Assembly: GCF_913060805.1 (NCBI RefSeq)
Contig: NZ_CAJXTC010000014.1
Span: forward strand, 1-64,000
Direction: 5' to 3'
Origin: an uncultured Draconibacterium sp.
GTDB lineage: Bacteria; Bacteroidota; Bacteroidia; Bacteroidales; Prolixibacteraceae
Length of the DNA stretch: 64,000 nucleotides
Of this stretch, positions 45,043 through 53,876 are shown piece by piece. Every line of letters starts with the position of its first letter. The first letter of the stretch is position 1. The notes under the pieces are model-generated. The model searched no databases, was not told where the DNA came from, and was given only the letters and a program-made list of their open reading frames with translations. The translations under genes were made by a program, and so were the position numbers.

Positions 45043-46461
45043 ATGAATAAATCGTGGCAAACAGCCAAATATTTATTTTTCGATTTTTTTGCCGCAGCAC
45101 TTGCCTGGGCTGCTTTTTTTGTGTACCGAAAAGAAATTATTGAACCCCAGTATTTTAACGGATGGGACGTTCCTTTTGAACTCACTCCGCAATTCTATTT
45201 GGGCTTGTTGATCATCCCTGCTTTTTGGATTACATTTTACTACATTGTTGGGTTTTACAATAATATTTATCGCCGATCGCGACTGCTTGAACTGGGACAA
45301 ACTTTCTCCACATCGATAGTTGGCGTGGTGGTAATTTTCTTTGCTTTTTTATTAGACGACTGGATTGGATCGTACAAAAACTATTACAATCTGGTGTTCA
45401 CGCTCTTCGGATTACATTTTTCGCTCACCTATATTTTCCGATTAATACTGACCACACAAACCATTCACAAAATTCACAAACGTAAGATTGGTTTTAACAC
45501 GCTTATTATCGGAAGTAACGAGAAGGCGCTGAAAGTATACAACGAAATGTCGAGCCAGGTGCGGCCTGCCGGAAATAAATTTGTTGGTTTTATCGAATTG
45601 GATGAAAACAGCGACTCCGTTTTAAGTGAGCAGTTGCCCATGCTCGGCCACATAAAAGACATCATCGACATTCTGGATAAACAACAAATTGAGGAAGTTA
45701 TTCTGGCGCTGGAAACAAGCGAACACGATAAACTGAGCGAAATTCTTACGATTATTGAAAACAGGCAAATCACCATTTGGGGAATCCCCGATTTGTACGA
45801 TTTGCTGTCAGGAATGACAAAAACCAACACGATTTTCGGAAGTCCGCTGATAAAGATCAGTAACGGCTTAATGCCCGGTTGGCAGGAAAACATGAAACGA
45901 TTGTTGGATGTTCTGTTCTCCATAATTGCGCTAATCCTGTTTTTCCCGGTATTTATTGTGCTGGCGTTTATTATTAAAACAACATCCAAAGGGCCAATTA
46001 TATACAAGCAACAGCGCGTAGGACGATACGGGAAACCATTTTATATTTACAAACTGCGAAGCATGGTTGCCGAAGCAGAAAATGGCTCGCCTGCACTTTC
46101 GTCTGAAAACGATGCACGGATTACTCCGATCGGTCGCTTTCTGCGTAAAACACACCTCGATGAAATTCCACAGTTTTTCAATGTAATCCAGGGAAGTATG
46201 TCGTTGGTTGGACCTCGTCCCGAGCGGGAATTTTACATTAAACAAATTGTAAAACGCGCACCGCATTACACGCACTTGCATAAACTGCGTCCGGGAATTA
46301 CTTCGTGGGGACAGGTAAAATATGGTTATGCTTCGAATGTTGATGAAATGTTGGAGCGTTTAACTTACGACATGATGTACCTGAAAAACATCTCCTTGTA
46401 CATCGATTTTAAAATCCTGATTTACACTGTCATGGTAAGTGTAAAAGGCAACGGAAAATAA
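45043..46461 (+). CDS. Undecaprenyl-phosphate sugar phosphotransferase
   Basis: A 472-residue polyisoprenyl-phosphate hexose-1-phosphate transferase (WbaP/CpsE type) that starts surface polysaccharide synthesis by loading a sugar phosphate onto the lipid carrier. Four N-terminal membrane segments (about 10-25, 48-70, 85-105, 115-135), a CoA-binding-like domain (about 140-265), a fifth membrane segment (about 285-310), and the C-terminal catalytic domain with [31 protein letters not shown] and GPRPERE. The ATG at 45043 is preferred over an in-frame TTG at 45037. No other glycan genes follow. Confidence 0.9.
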   Translation: MNKSWQTAKYLFFDFFAAALAWAAFFVYRKEIIEPQYFNGWDVPFELTPQFYLGLLIIPAFWITFYYIVGFYNNIYRRSRLLELGQTFSTSIVGVVVIFFAFLLDDWIGSYKNYYNLVFTLFGLHFSLTYIFRLILTTQTIHKIHKRKIGFNTLIIGSNEKALKVYNEMSSQVRPAGNKFVGFIELDENSDSVLSEQLPMLGHIKDIIDILDKQQIEEVILALETSEHDKLSEILTIIENRQITIWGIPDLYDLLSGMTKTNTIFGSPLIKISNGLMPGWQENMKRLLDVLFSIIALILFFPVFIVLAFIIKTTSKGPIIYKQQRVGRYGKPFYIYKLRSMVAEAENGSPALSSENDARITPIGRFLRKTHLDEIPQFFNVIQGSMSLVGPRPEREFYIKQIVKRAPHYTHLHKLRPGITSWGQVKYGYASNVDEMLERLTYDMMYLKNISLYIDFKILIYTVMVSVKGNGK

Positions 46462-46467
46462 ACCGTA

Positions 46468-46785
46468 TTAAAAACCAAATTCCGCATCGCGCTCCACAAG
46501 AGCAACTCTTAACTTGTACTTTTTATACCATTTTTCTTTCCCCAGTTTTTGTGCCTGCAAATGATGGGTATTTTGTTTCCAGTTCTTAATGGCTTCCAAA
46601 CTCTCCCAGTACGAAACGGTTATTCCCAATCCATCACGCGCTGATTCTTCACCTAAAAATCCGGGCTGTTGTTTGGCCAGTTCCAACATTTGTTGAGCCA
46701 TTTCGGCATAACCTTCTTCAATCGCGCTGCGCTCTGTGGTAAAAATCACTGCGTAATAAGGTGGTTTTGGTGTATTGGCAATCAT
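46468..46785 (-). CDS. Antibiotic biosynthesis monooxygenase-fold protein
   Basis: A 105-residue ABM-type ferredoxin-like protein (YYAVIFTTERSA, AQQMLELAKQQPGFLGEESARDGLGITVSYWESLEAIKNWKQNTHH). Members include small monooxygenases and haem-degrading enzymes, but many are uncharacterised. The conserved TxSYWxSxxAxxxW pattern is present. It overlaps the thpR stop/start by 4 nt (ATGA), indicating coupling in a three-gene operon. Confidence 0.85.
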   Translation of the reverse strand: MIANTPKPPYYAVIFTTERSAIEEGYAEMAQQMLELAKQQPGFLGEESARDGLGITVSYWESLEAIKNWKQNTHHLQAQKLGKEKWYKKYKLRVALVERDAEFGF

Positions 46786-47348
46786 TTTAATGGGAATGTT
46801 TTTATTGGCCTGTATTCGGGGCCGGTTTGTTTTAATATACTCTGAAACAGAATTATCTCTTTTACTTCAACTTTCTGGTATTCTACTGCGGGCATTTCAT
46901 CTAAAATGGAGAAAAACCGGTTTCTGTTTTCTACCGATTTTATGCGGCCTAAAGTTAAGTGTGGCCTGAATGTTTTTTGCTCACCATCAAAACCACAGGC
47001 AACTACCTGCTCCTCAATTTCCGGGACCAATTGCAACAAATCTTCCGAATCGTTGAGTTTTAGAAACAAAACGCGTGGCTGATTTTTGCTTTTAAAGTAG
47101 CCTGTTCCTTTTAGGGTAATCTCAAATTTCGATTTATCAGAAAATATATCCTCTATTCGATCGACTAATTCGTACAGTTGCTCGCGTGTTGTGTTACCAA
47201 TAAATCGTAGTGTTAGATGAAAATTTTCGGTGTCAACCCAGTTTATGCGGTCGTTGGGAAACAAGTTTTTAAAATGCTGCAGCAGCTTCAGTACTTCCTT
47301 ATTAGGAGCAATTTTTATGGCTATAAAAGTTCTGATGTGGTCTCGCAT
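46782..47348 (-). CDS. thpR: RNA 2',3'-cyclic phosphodiesterase ThpR (2'-5' RNA ligase family)
   Basis: A 188-residue 2H phosphoesterase with both HxTx motifs: HLTLRFIG (about 43-50) and HLTLGRIK (about 129-136). Family enzymes hydrolyse 2',3'-cyclic phosphate RNA ends; the ligase name comes from an in vitro back reaction. Length is typical. It lies 1 nt after the DUF4294 gene stop and overlaps the ABM gene by 4 nt. Confidence 0.92.
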   Translation of the reverse strand: MRDHIRTFIAIKIAPNKEVLKLLQHFKNLFPNDRINWVDTENFHLTLRFIGNTTREQLYELVDRIEDIFSDKSKFEITLKGTGYFKSKNQPRVLFLKLNDSEDLLQLVPEIEEQVVACGFDGEQKTFRPHLTLGRIKSVENRNRFFSILDEMPAVEYQKVEVKEIILFQSILKQTGPEYRPIKTFPLK

Positions 47349-47349
47349 T

Positions 47350-47934
47350 TTAATAGTATCCTAATTCAATTAATGTTACTATTTCTTCCAGTATCTGGTC
47401 TTCTTCATCCGGATCGTAGCCGGCTTTTAAGTCGTTTCGGAAAAGTTTGGCAATTCCCTGCCAAAAGGTAGCACTAAATCCTCCACGGAAATCTTTTATT
47501 AAACTGTATGGCGTTCGTTCCGTTTCGCGATTGATGAGTTTCAGCAAAATCCGCCCATCCGAAATCGACCACTTTTTCAGTTCTTCTTTGTGTTTGTCGA
47601 GCAACTCTTTCTCAAGCTGTTTCATTAATTTCCGTTGCTCTTTCCGTGTTTCCAAAGCGTAGTATTCGGGCTCGTACTCTTTTAACAATTCGCGCGCTTC
47701 AACAGCCAGCGGGTACACTTTCTTCACTTTTTGTATGTAACGCGTGTATCGCCTGTATTGTCGTTTGTTTTTAAACTCCCGATCCGGGAAAACAGGTATC
47801 TCTTTTATGTTCTTAAAAATTATCGTGTCGCCATCCTGAACATAGCCAATATTAATCTCAGAAGTATCGTTTTCCTGCGCCCCGGCCAGCCACGCTCCCA
47901 TCAAAAAAATCGTTATAAAGACAAACCTCCTCAT
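47350..47934 (-). CDS. DUF4294 secreted protein
   Basis: A 194-residue protein with signal peptide MRRFVFITIFLMGAWLAGA. After an N-terminal beta part (IGYVQDGDTIIFKNIKEIPV) it is a charged helical protein: NKRQYRRYTRYIQKVKKVYPLAVEARELL and SDGRILLKLINRETERTPYSLIKDFRGG. These features match DUF4294, a Bacteroidota envelope family without known role. The ATG at 47934 is chosen because it begins the signal peptide; the ORF is open upstream. First gene of the three-gene operon with thpR and the ABM gene. Confidence 0.88.
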   Translation of the reverse strand: MRRFVFITIFLMGAWLAGAQENDTSEINIGYVQDGDTIIFKNIKEIPVFPDREFKNKRQYRRYTRYIQKVKKVYPLAVEARELLKEYEPEYYALETRKEQRKLMKQLEKELLDKHKEELKKWSISDGRILLKLINRETERTPYSLIKDFRGGFSATFWQGIAKLFRNDLKAGYDPDEEDQILEEIVTLIELGYY

Positions 47935-48130
47935 CAAAACATTTTTAGCAACATAAAAGTAGAACGAAACGAGTATACTAAAAAGTCTGTTGTAATACAC
48001 ATTGAATGAGCGATTTTTTTCATACAACGGCGAGTGAATATAATCATGCGAGTTACATCTGTTGCCGTAAAATAACCAATTATAAACAGATGAAATAATC
48101 GTTAATCAATTACAGACCATGCAAAGTTTA

Positions 48131-48138
48131 TATCTTTG
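48131..48138 (+). promoter_or_regulatory. Putative -7 promoter element for arginine deiminase
   Basis: TATCTTTG matches TAnnTTTG, 30 nt before the ATG. Confidence 0.5.
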
Positions 48139-48167
48139 ATCCCGAAAACAAAAGATTATACGCGATT

Positions 48168-49427
48168 ATGCAAACATCGGTTCATTCAGAAATTGGCCAA
48201 TTAGAAGGCGTAATTATCCACACTCCGGGCTCGGAAGTTGAAAACATGACACCGGCAAATGCCGAACGTGCACTGTACAGCGACATTTTAAATCTATCGA
48301 TTGCTTCGACCGAATATGCCCAGTTTGAGGGTGTGCTAAAAAAAGTATCGAAGGTATACCAGGTGAAGGATCTGCTGGCCGACATTTTGGCTATTGACGA
48401 AGTAAAAAAAGAGCTGCTGAATGAAATCTGCATGACCGAATACATCGATTCGTGCCAGCAAATGATTGATACCGATGCAAAGACATTGGCAACAATGCTG
48501 ATTGAAGGCGTGGTGCTGGAGAAAAACAACCTTACCAATTACCTGAGCAACGAGCGTTTTTTGCTGCGTCCCTTGCACAACCTGTTTTTCACGCGCGACT
48601 CGGCCATGGCAATGAATGACAATATGCTGATCGGTAAAATGGCCAACCCGGTGCGCGAGCGGGAATCGCTGATTATGGAGGCCATTTACAAATACCACCC
48701 GGATATTGAGAGCCATGTATTAAATCCTGCAAAACCGGAGTCGAACATTATGGTGAACCGAAAATCGATGGTAGAAGGCGGTGATGTACAAATTGCCCGC
48801 GACGATATTTTTGTGATCGGCACCGGTGTTAGAACCAGCACACAGGGTATTGATTTTATCATTGAAAACATTAAAAAGCAGAAAAAAGGGAAACAACATA
48901 TTATCGTTCAGGAGCTACCCGAAACACCCGAGTCGTTTATTCACCTCGACATGGTTTTTACTTTTCTGAACACCGATGAATGTATGGTTTATCCGCCGGT
49001 AATTTTTGGAATGAGTCGTTTTAAAACCATTCATCTTGAAATTGAAAATGGCAATGTTAGCCGAATTGAAGAAATGCCAAACCTACCAAAAGCCTTGAAA
49101 AAACTGGGTATGGATTTAAAACCGATTTCGTGCGGAGGCAATAGCGACGAGTGGATTCAGGAGCGTGAACAATGGCATAGTGGTGCAAACTTTTTGGCTT
49201 TTGCTCCGGGGAAAATAATTGGCTACCAACGTAACGTTCACACCATTGAAGAGCTGAACAACAACGGTTACGAAGTAGTTGCAGCTACGGATATTATTTC
49301 GGGAAAAGTTTCGGTTGACGATTACAAAAAGTGTGTGGTAACCATTGCCGGATCGGAACTGGCGCGCGGCGGTGGCGGTGCGCGTTGTATGTCGCAACCA
49401 TTCAGACGAGCCGCAGTCAACTGGTAA
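48168..49427 (+). CDS. arcA: Arginine deiminase
   Basis: A 419-residue amidinotransferase-fold enzyme hydrolysing arginine to citrulline and ammonia. Landmarks are HTPGSEVENMTP near residue 18, LFFTRDSA, EGGDVQIA, HLDMVFTFLN, GGNSDEWIQEREQWHSGANFLA, and the nucleophile Cys407 in RGGGGARCMSQPF, all in the correct order. The partner genes for the rest of the arginine deiminase pathway (ornithine carbamoyltransferase, carbamate kinase) are not here. A TrmH-type methyltransferase gene follows 23 nt downstream. Confidence 0.93.
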   Translation: MQTSVHSEIGQLEGVIIHTPGSEVENMTPANAERALYSDILNLSIASTEYAQFEGVLKKVSKVYQVKDLLADILAIDEVKKELLNEICMTEYIDSCQQMIDTDAKTLATMLIEGVVLEKNNLTNYLSNERFLLRPLHNLFFTRDSAMAMNDNMLIGKMANPVRERESLIMEAIYKYHPDIESHVLNPAKPESNIMVNRKSMVEGGDVQIARDDIFVIGTGVRTSTQGIDFIIENIKKQKKGKQHIIVQELPETPESFIHLDMVFTFLNTDECMVYPPVIFGMSRFKTIHLEIENGNVSRIEEMPNLPKALKKLGMDLKPISCGGNSDEWIQEREQWHSGANFLAFAPGKIIGYQRNVHTIEELNNNGYEVVAATDIISGKVSVDDYKKCVVTIAGSELARGGGGARCMSQPFRRAAVNW

Positions 49428-49450
49428 ATGACATTGAAAAGAAAAGATTT

Positions 49451-49981
49451 ATGCGCAAACTCAGAAATATAGAACTTGGCCGTTTAAGCGTTGAGGAATA
49501 CAAACAATCGACCAAAACACCCATTGTTGTGGTGCTCGACAATATCAGAAGCTGCAACAACATTGGCTCGGTGTTTCGCACATCGGATGCTTTACTGATT
49601 AATAAAATCTACCTGTGTGGGATTACAGCCACCCCTCCCAATAACGAAATCAGGAAAACTGCGCTCGACGCTGAAAAATCGGTTGACTGGGAATATTTTG
49701 AGCACACCGAAGAAGTGGTAAAAAAACTGCAGCAGGAAGGTTTTAAAGTTTATGCCATTGAACAAGTGGAAAACAGTATTATGCTGCCCGATTACCAACC
49801 TGCAGACGATGAAAAAGTTGCATTGGTTTTTGGCAACGAAGTAAAAGGCGTAAAACAAAGTGTGGTGGATCTTTGCGATGGCAGCATTGAAATTCCCCAG
49901 TACGGCACCAAACATTCTTTCAATATTTCGGTAAGTGCCGGAATTGTTTTGTGGGATATTTTTCAGAAAATTTCAAATTAA
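49451..49981 (+). CDS. TrmH/SpoU-family RNA 2'-O-methyltransferase
   Basis: A 176-residue SPOUT methyltransferase. Motif 1 is VVVLDNIRSCNNIGSVFRTSDA (about 25-46), motif 2 ALVFGNEVKGV (about 118-128), motif 3 IEIPQYGTKHSFNISVSAGIVLWDI. It modifies a tRNA or rRNA ribose; the exact site is unknown. The short length means the catalytic domain only, with no N-terminal substrate domain. The ATG at 49451 is the first after arcA; the upstream in-frame ORF extension overlaps arcA and is not conserved-looking. Confidence 0.88.
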   Translation: MRKLRNIELGRLSVEEYKQSTKTPIVVVLDNIRSCNNIGSVFRTSDALLINKIYLCGITATPPNNEIRKTALDAEKSVDWEYFEHTEEVVKKLQQEGFKVYAIEQVENSIMLPDYQPADDEKVALVFGNEVKGVKQSVVDLCDGSIEIPQYGTKHSFNISVSAGIVLWDIFQKISN

Positions 49982-50057
49982 AGGACAAACCACTAAGACA
50001 CGAAGGACACAAAGAAGAATACGTATAAACTTAGCGGCCTGGTATTCATCGTGGTAA
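49981..50057. repeat. 7-nt periodic arrays forming an inverted pair
   Basis: After the methyltransferase stop: aaggaca, aaccact, aagacac, gaaggac, acaaaga, agaatac (49981-50022). Then cttagcg, gcctggt, attcatc, gtggtaa (50030-50057). The second set is roughly the reverse complement of the first (ACCACTAAGACACG versus ACCACGATGAATACC...CTAAG), so the region may fold back on itself. Confidence 0.5.
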
Positions 50058-50168
50058 ATCGTTTAAATGTCAAGCTAAATTATTGATAGCCTGACTCAGA
50101 GTCAGACCATCAATTTCTGGAATCTCAAACATTTTCCTTATTTTTAAGGGAAACTAAAATATTCCCAA

Positions 50169-51461
50169 ATGACTGACCCACAAAATATGCCCGAAGAATT
50201 TCTTCAATACATTTGGCAAAACAAACTTTTCGCAACAAATCAGTTACAAACCGTTGAAGGCGATCGACTGGAAATTATTGACCAAGGCAGAAAAAATACC
50301 GATTCCGGTCCCGATTTTTTTAATGCCAGGATCAAATTAGACGACACAATTTGGGTCGGCAATATCGAAATCCACAAATCGGCATCCGATTGGCAAAAAC
50401 ACGAGCATACCAACGACAAAGCCTACGATAATGTTATTTTGCATGTTGTTGAAACGGCCGACACTTCCGTCACCCGAACTAATGGCGAGCTTATTCCGAC
50501 ATTGATTTTGCACTACCCCGAGCAACTAAAGCACAACTACCAAAACCTGATTAATGCACAAACCTGGATCGCCTGCGAAAACCAGTTCCACAAAGTTGAC
50601 CCGATTATGTTGCAGTTGGGTTTTAACCGACTGATGATAGAGCGACTGGAAACAAAAACACAAGCAATCGTTGAGCAACTGGAGCAAAATAACAACAATT
50701 GGGAGGAGACATTTTTTCAGATCCTGGCTCGAATGTTTGGTTTTAAAGTTAATGCAGTGCCCTTTGAATTACTGGCCAAATCGCTTACCGTACAAACCTT
50801 GCTCAAACACAAAAACAGTCTTTTTCAGTTGGAAGCTTTATTGTTTGGAAACTCCGGATTACTGAACCAACAATTACTGGGCGACGATTATTTTATACGG
50901 CTTCGTGAGGAGTACTCTTTTCTGTACAAAAAGTACAAGCTAAAAGGAATTGAAGGCCATTTGTGGAAATTTATGCGCCTGCGTCCGCCGAACTTTCCAA
51001 CTATTCGCATTTCGCAACTGGCAGCGCTTATTTATCAAACGGAAGGTCTGTTTTCAAAAATACTGGAAATTGAATCTACCGATGAACTAAAACAATTGTT
51101 TAAGGTGAAAGCTTCGGAATACTGGGACACGCATTACAATTTCAATAAAGCATCGAAAAACACTAAGCCAAAGGAACTTGGCGACACCGCTGCCCAAATT
51201 CTGATTATCAATGTTATCGTTCCGTTTTTGTTTGTTTACGGCGAAAAACAAAACAAACACCACTTAAAAAACCGGGCGCTCGAGTTTCTGGAAAACCTTC
51301 CGGCAGAAAGCAATTCTATCATTTCAAATTGGTCAGATTTGGGTATTCAGGCGCGCTCAGCTTTTGATTCGCAAGCCTTACTTCAACTAAAAAACTATTA
51401 CTGTGAATCAAAAAAATGTTTAAATTGCCAATTAGGGGTGAAATTAGTTTCATCAGTATAA
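50169..51461 (+). CDS. DUF2851 family protein
   Basis: A 430-residue soluble protein typical of the DUF2851 family of Bacteroidota: EEFLQYIWQNKLF near the start, SGPDFFNARIKLDDTIWVGNIEIHKSASDWQKHEHTNDKAYDNVILHVV (about 38-100), and CLNCQLG close to the C-terminus. The conserved EIH-S-W-H and H-V-V pattern suggests a nuclease-like or ligand-binding core, but no function is established as far as I know. Next gene, the potassium channel, starts 16 nt downstream. Confidence 0.9.
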   Translation: MTDPQNMPEEFLQYIWQNKLFATNQLQTVEGDRLEIIDQGRKNTDSGPDFFNARIKLDDTIWVGNIEIHKSASDWQKHEHTNDKAYDNVILHVVETADTSVTRTNGELIPTLILHYPEQLKHNYQNLINAQTWIACENQFHKVDPIMLQLGFNRLMIERLETKTQAIVEQLEQNNNNWEETFFQILARMFGFKVNAVPFELLAKSLTVQTLLKHKNSLFQLEALLFGNSGLLNQQLLGDDYFIRLREEYSFLYKKYKLKGIEGHLWKFMRLRPPNFPTIRISQLAALIYQTEGLFSKILEIESTDELKQLFKVKASEYWDTHYNFNKASKNTKPKELGDTAAQILIINVIVPFLFVYGEKQNKHHLKNRALEFLENLPAESNSIISNWSDLGIQARSAFDSQALLQLKNYYCESKKCLNCQLGVKLVSSV

Positions 51462-51477
51462 AATCAGGACGACTAAC

Positions 51478-52542
51478 ATGCCAACAAGTAGCCAACAGTA
51501 TAATAAATTTCAAGCGGTTTCGAGCAAAACTGTCAAGATCGGAATTGGTCTGCTCTCATCGATTTTAATTTTTGGCTCAATGGGTTATTATTACATCGAA
51601 GAAATGACCCTGCTCGACAGTGTGTACATGACTGTGATCACCATCTCAACCGTTGGTTTTAAAGAGGTTGGCTCGCATCCATTAACCCCCGACGGAAAGA
51701 TATTTACCATTGCTTTAATTATTATAAGTCTGGGTAGTGTAGTGTATGTAGGCTCAAATATGGCACGTTTTGTTTTCGACGGAGAATTGGCTAACTATAT
51801 AAAAACGTACAGGGTGGATAAAAAAATTGCAAAATTAAAAGACCACGTAATTATTGTGGGATATGGCCGAAATGGCGAACAGGCAGCCATGGAACTGGCC
51901 GAAAACGAGGTGGAGTTTGTTATTCTCGATAAACGCGACAATGTGATTTCACGAATTCGGGAGAACGAAAACCTGTTGTATATAAAGGGCGATGCAACCC
52001 ACGAAGAAACGCTGGAACAAGCAGGAATTAACAGGGCGCGCGCGTTAATTGCAACTACACCGAACGATGCCGACAACGTTTTTGTAGTGCTTACCGCGCG
52101 AAGCATGAACCCGGGACTTACTGTTATCAGCCGTGCTTCGGAACTGGAAAGCCAAATGAAATTAAAACGCGCCGGCGCCACCAATGTAATTATGCCTGAA
52201 CGTATTGGTGGTCAGCGAATGGCAAAGTTGGTTCATCAACCTGATGTTGTTGAGTTTATCGAATATATTTTGCTGCAAAAATCGCAGGATGTTACGCTTG
52301 AAGAAGTTTCGTGCAAACGCCTGGCACAACGTTTTGTAGGCAAATCAATTGCCGAGCTCAAAGTTCGGGAAACCACAGGAGCCAACATTATTGGAATAAA
52401 AATAAGTGGTGCCCGTTACGTTTTTAATCCCGATCCGCAAATGATACTTTCGCGTAACGATCAGCTTTTTGTTTTGGGAAATCCGGACCAGATAAAACGC
52501 CTGAAAGAAGTAATGGAAAGTGAAGTTCAGTTAAAAAAATAA
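51478..52542 (+). CDS. Two-TM potassium channel with RCK (TrkA) domains
   Basis: A 354-residue channel subunit: membrane segment about 19-40, pore helix and filter about 44-62 (DSVYMTVITISTVGFKEV), second membrane segment about 78-98, then an RCK N-terminal Rossmann domain (about 121-240; VIIVGYGRNGEQAAMEL) and a TrkA-C domain (about 265-350). The filter reads TVGFK instead of TVGYG/TVGFG, so the last glycine is a lysine. It would gate ion flow in the inner membrane in response to nucleotide or ions. It is the second gene of a cluster DUF2851-channel-PQQ protein. Confidence 0.88.
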   Translation: MPTSSQQYNKFQAVSSKTVKIGIGLLSSILIFGSMGYYYIEEMTLLDSVYMTVITISTVGFKEVGSHPLTPDGKIFTIALIIISLGSVVYVGSNMARFVFDGELANYIKTYRVDKKIAKLKDHVIIVGYGRNGEQAAMELAENEVEFVILDKRDNVISRIRENENLLYIKGDATHEETLEQAGINRARALIATTPNDADNVFVVLTARSMNPGLTVISRASELESQMKLKRAGATNVIMPERIGGQRMAKLVHQPDVVEFIEYILLQKSQDVTLEEVSCKRLAQRFVGKSIAELKVRETTGANIIGIKISGARYVFNPDPQMILSRNDQLFVLGNPDQIKRLKEVMESEVQLKK

Positions 52543-52544
52543 GT

Positions 52545-53807
52545 ATGTTCAAGTTGAAATACCTGCCGTTTTCCCTAATCGTAATTTTTAGTTTTGTTTG
52601 TTTCCTGAACCTTGAAGCCCAAATAATTCAGTTCCGCGGTCCTAACCGCGATGGTGTTTTCCCTGAAAAAGGTTTGCTAAAACAATGGCCGGAAAATGGT
52701 CCCGATATCTTGTGGGTAGTCGAAGACCTTGGAAAAAGCAATGCATCAACAATTGCCACCGACAACAGAATTTACACCACCGGAAATATCGACTCATTGG
52801 AATACTTGAGCTGCCTCGATTTGCGGGGAAATATTCTTTGGCAAAAACCGTATGGAAAAGCCTGGAAAAATTCTTACCCGGAAGCACGTTGCACACCAAC
52901 ACTTGAAGATAACCGGTTGTACCTGCTATCGGGATTGGATCAGATGGCCTGCTTAAATGCGGAAACCGGAGAAACGATCTGGAAGGTTGATTTACACGAA
53001 AAATATCAAAGCGACTGGGACATGTTTGGTGTTTCCGAGTCGCCACTTTTGGTTGACGACAAAGTAATCGCATCGATCGGGGGCGAAACAGCAATGGTAG
53101 TTGCGCTTGATAAAATGACCGGAGAGTTGGTTTGGAAATCGGAAACGATGCATGCCAAACGCTCGAACATTACACCCGCACTGATTGAACACTGTGGCAA
53201 AAAATACATTATTACGGCCAACCAAACGCATGTTATTAGCCTGAGTGCCGAAACCGGCGAAATTATGTGGAGTTTTCATCATAATTACCTCGATAATAAT
53301 GGAGACAATACGACTATTTTAACCAACGTGCCTACCTATCACGACAGCTGTGTGTGGATTACCAGCGGATGGGATGTTAAGTCGTCGATGTTGAAAATCG
53401 CTCCTGACGGGAAGTCGTTTACCGAAAAATTTGCCGATCACACTTTCGATAATGCCAACCACGGAGTTGTGCTGATTGATGGTTTTCTTTATGGCTCGAA
53501 CTTTACAGGCCGGCAAAGCGGAAAATGGATTTGCATGAACTGGGACACTGGCGAAATTGTATGGATTGCCGATTTCAATACCAAAGGGCCGATAATCTCA
53601 GCCGAAAATATGTTATACCTGTGTGACGAAAAACGAGGCAATATGGCACTCGTGAAGGCAAACCCGAAAAAGTTTGAAAAAGTTAGTGAGTTCAAAATAA
53701 AATATGGTTCAGGTCCGTATTGGTCGAGGCCGGCCATTTATAACGGAATGCTTTTGGTAAGGCATGGTAAAGTGCTGGTTGCATACGACATTCGAGAAAA
53801 AATTTAA
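52545..53807 (+). CDS. PQQ-type beta-propeller protein, secreted
   Basis: A 420-residue protein with signal peptide (about 1-25, LIVIFSFVCFLNLEAQ) and PQQ-like propeller repeats: LDLRGNILWQKPYG, LNAETGETIWKVDL, LDKMTGELVWKSET, LSAETGEIMWSFHH, MNWDTGEIVWIADF. Each repeat ends with the conserved W docking motif. No dehydrogenase catalytic Asp region or haem motif is seen, so it is likely a structural or binding propeller in the periplasm. It starts 2 nt after the channel gene; a functional link is not obvious. Confidence 0.88.
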   Translation: MFKLKYLPFSLIVIFSFVCFLNLEAQIIQFRGPNRDGVFPEKGLLKQWPENGPDILWVVEDLGKSNASTIATDNRIYTTGNIDSLEYLSCLDLRGNILWQKPYGKAWKNSYPEARCTPTLEDNRLYLLSGLDQMACLNAETGETIWKVDLHEKYQSDWDMFGVSESPLLVDDKVIASIGGETAMVVALDKMTGELVWKSETMHAKRSNITPALIEHCGKKYIITANQTHVISLSAETGEIMWSFHHNYLDNNGDNTTILTNVPTYHDSCVWITSGWDVKSSMLKIAPDGKSFTEKFADHTFDNANHGVVLIDGFLYGSNFTGRQSGKWICMNWDTGEIVWIADFNTKGPIISAENMLYLCDEKRGNMALVKANPKKFEKVSEFKIKYGSGPYWSRPAIYNGMLLVRHGKVLVAYDIREKI

Positions 53808-53876
53808 CTTTACCCCCGTTTTTGATAATCCTGACAACAGTAAAAATACTTATTTGTATTTTTATGCTTCTGTTTT

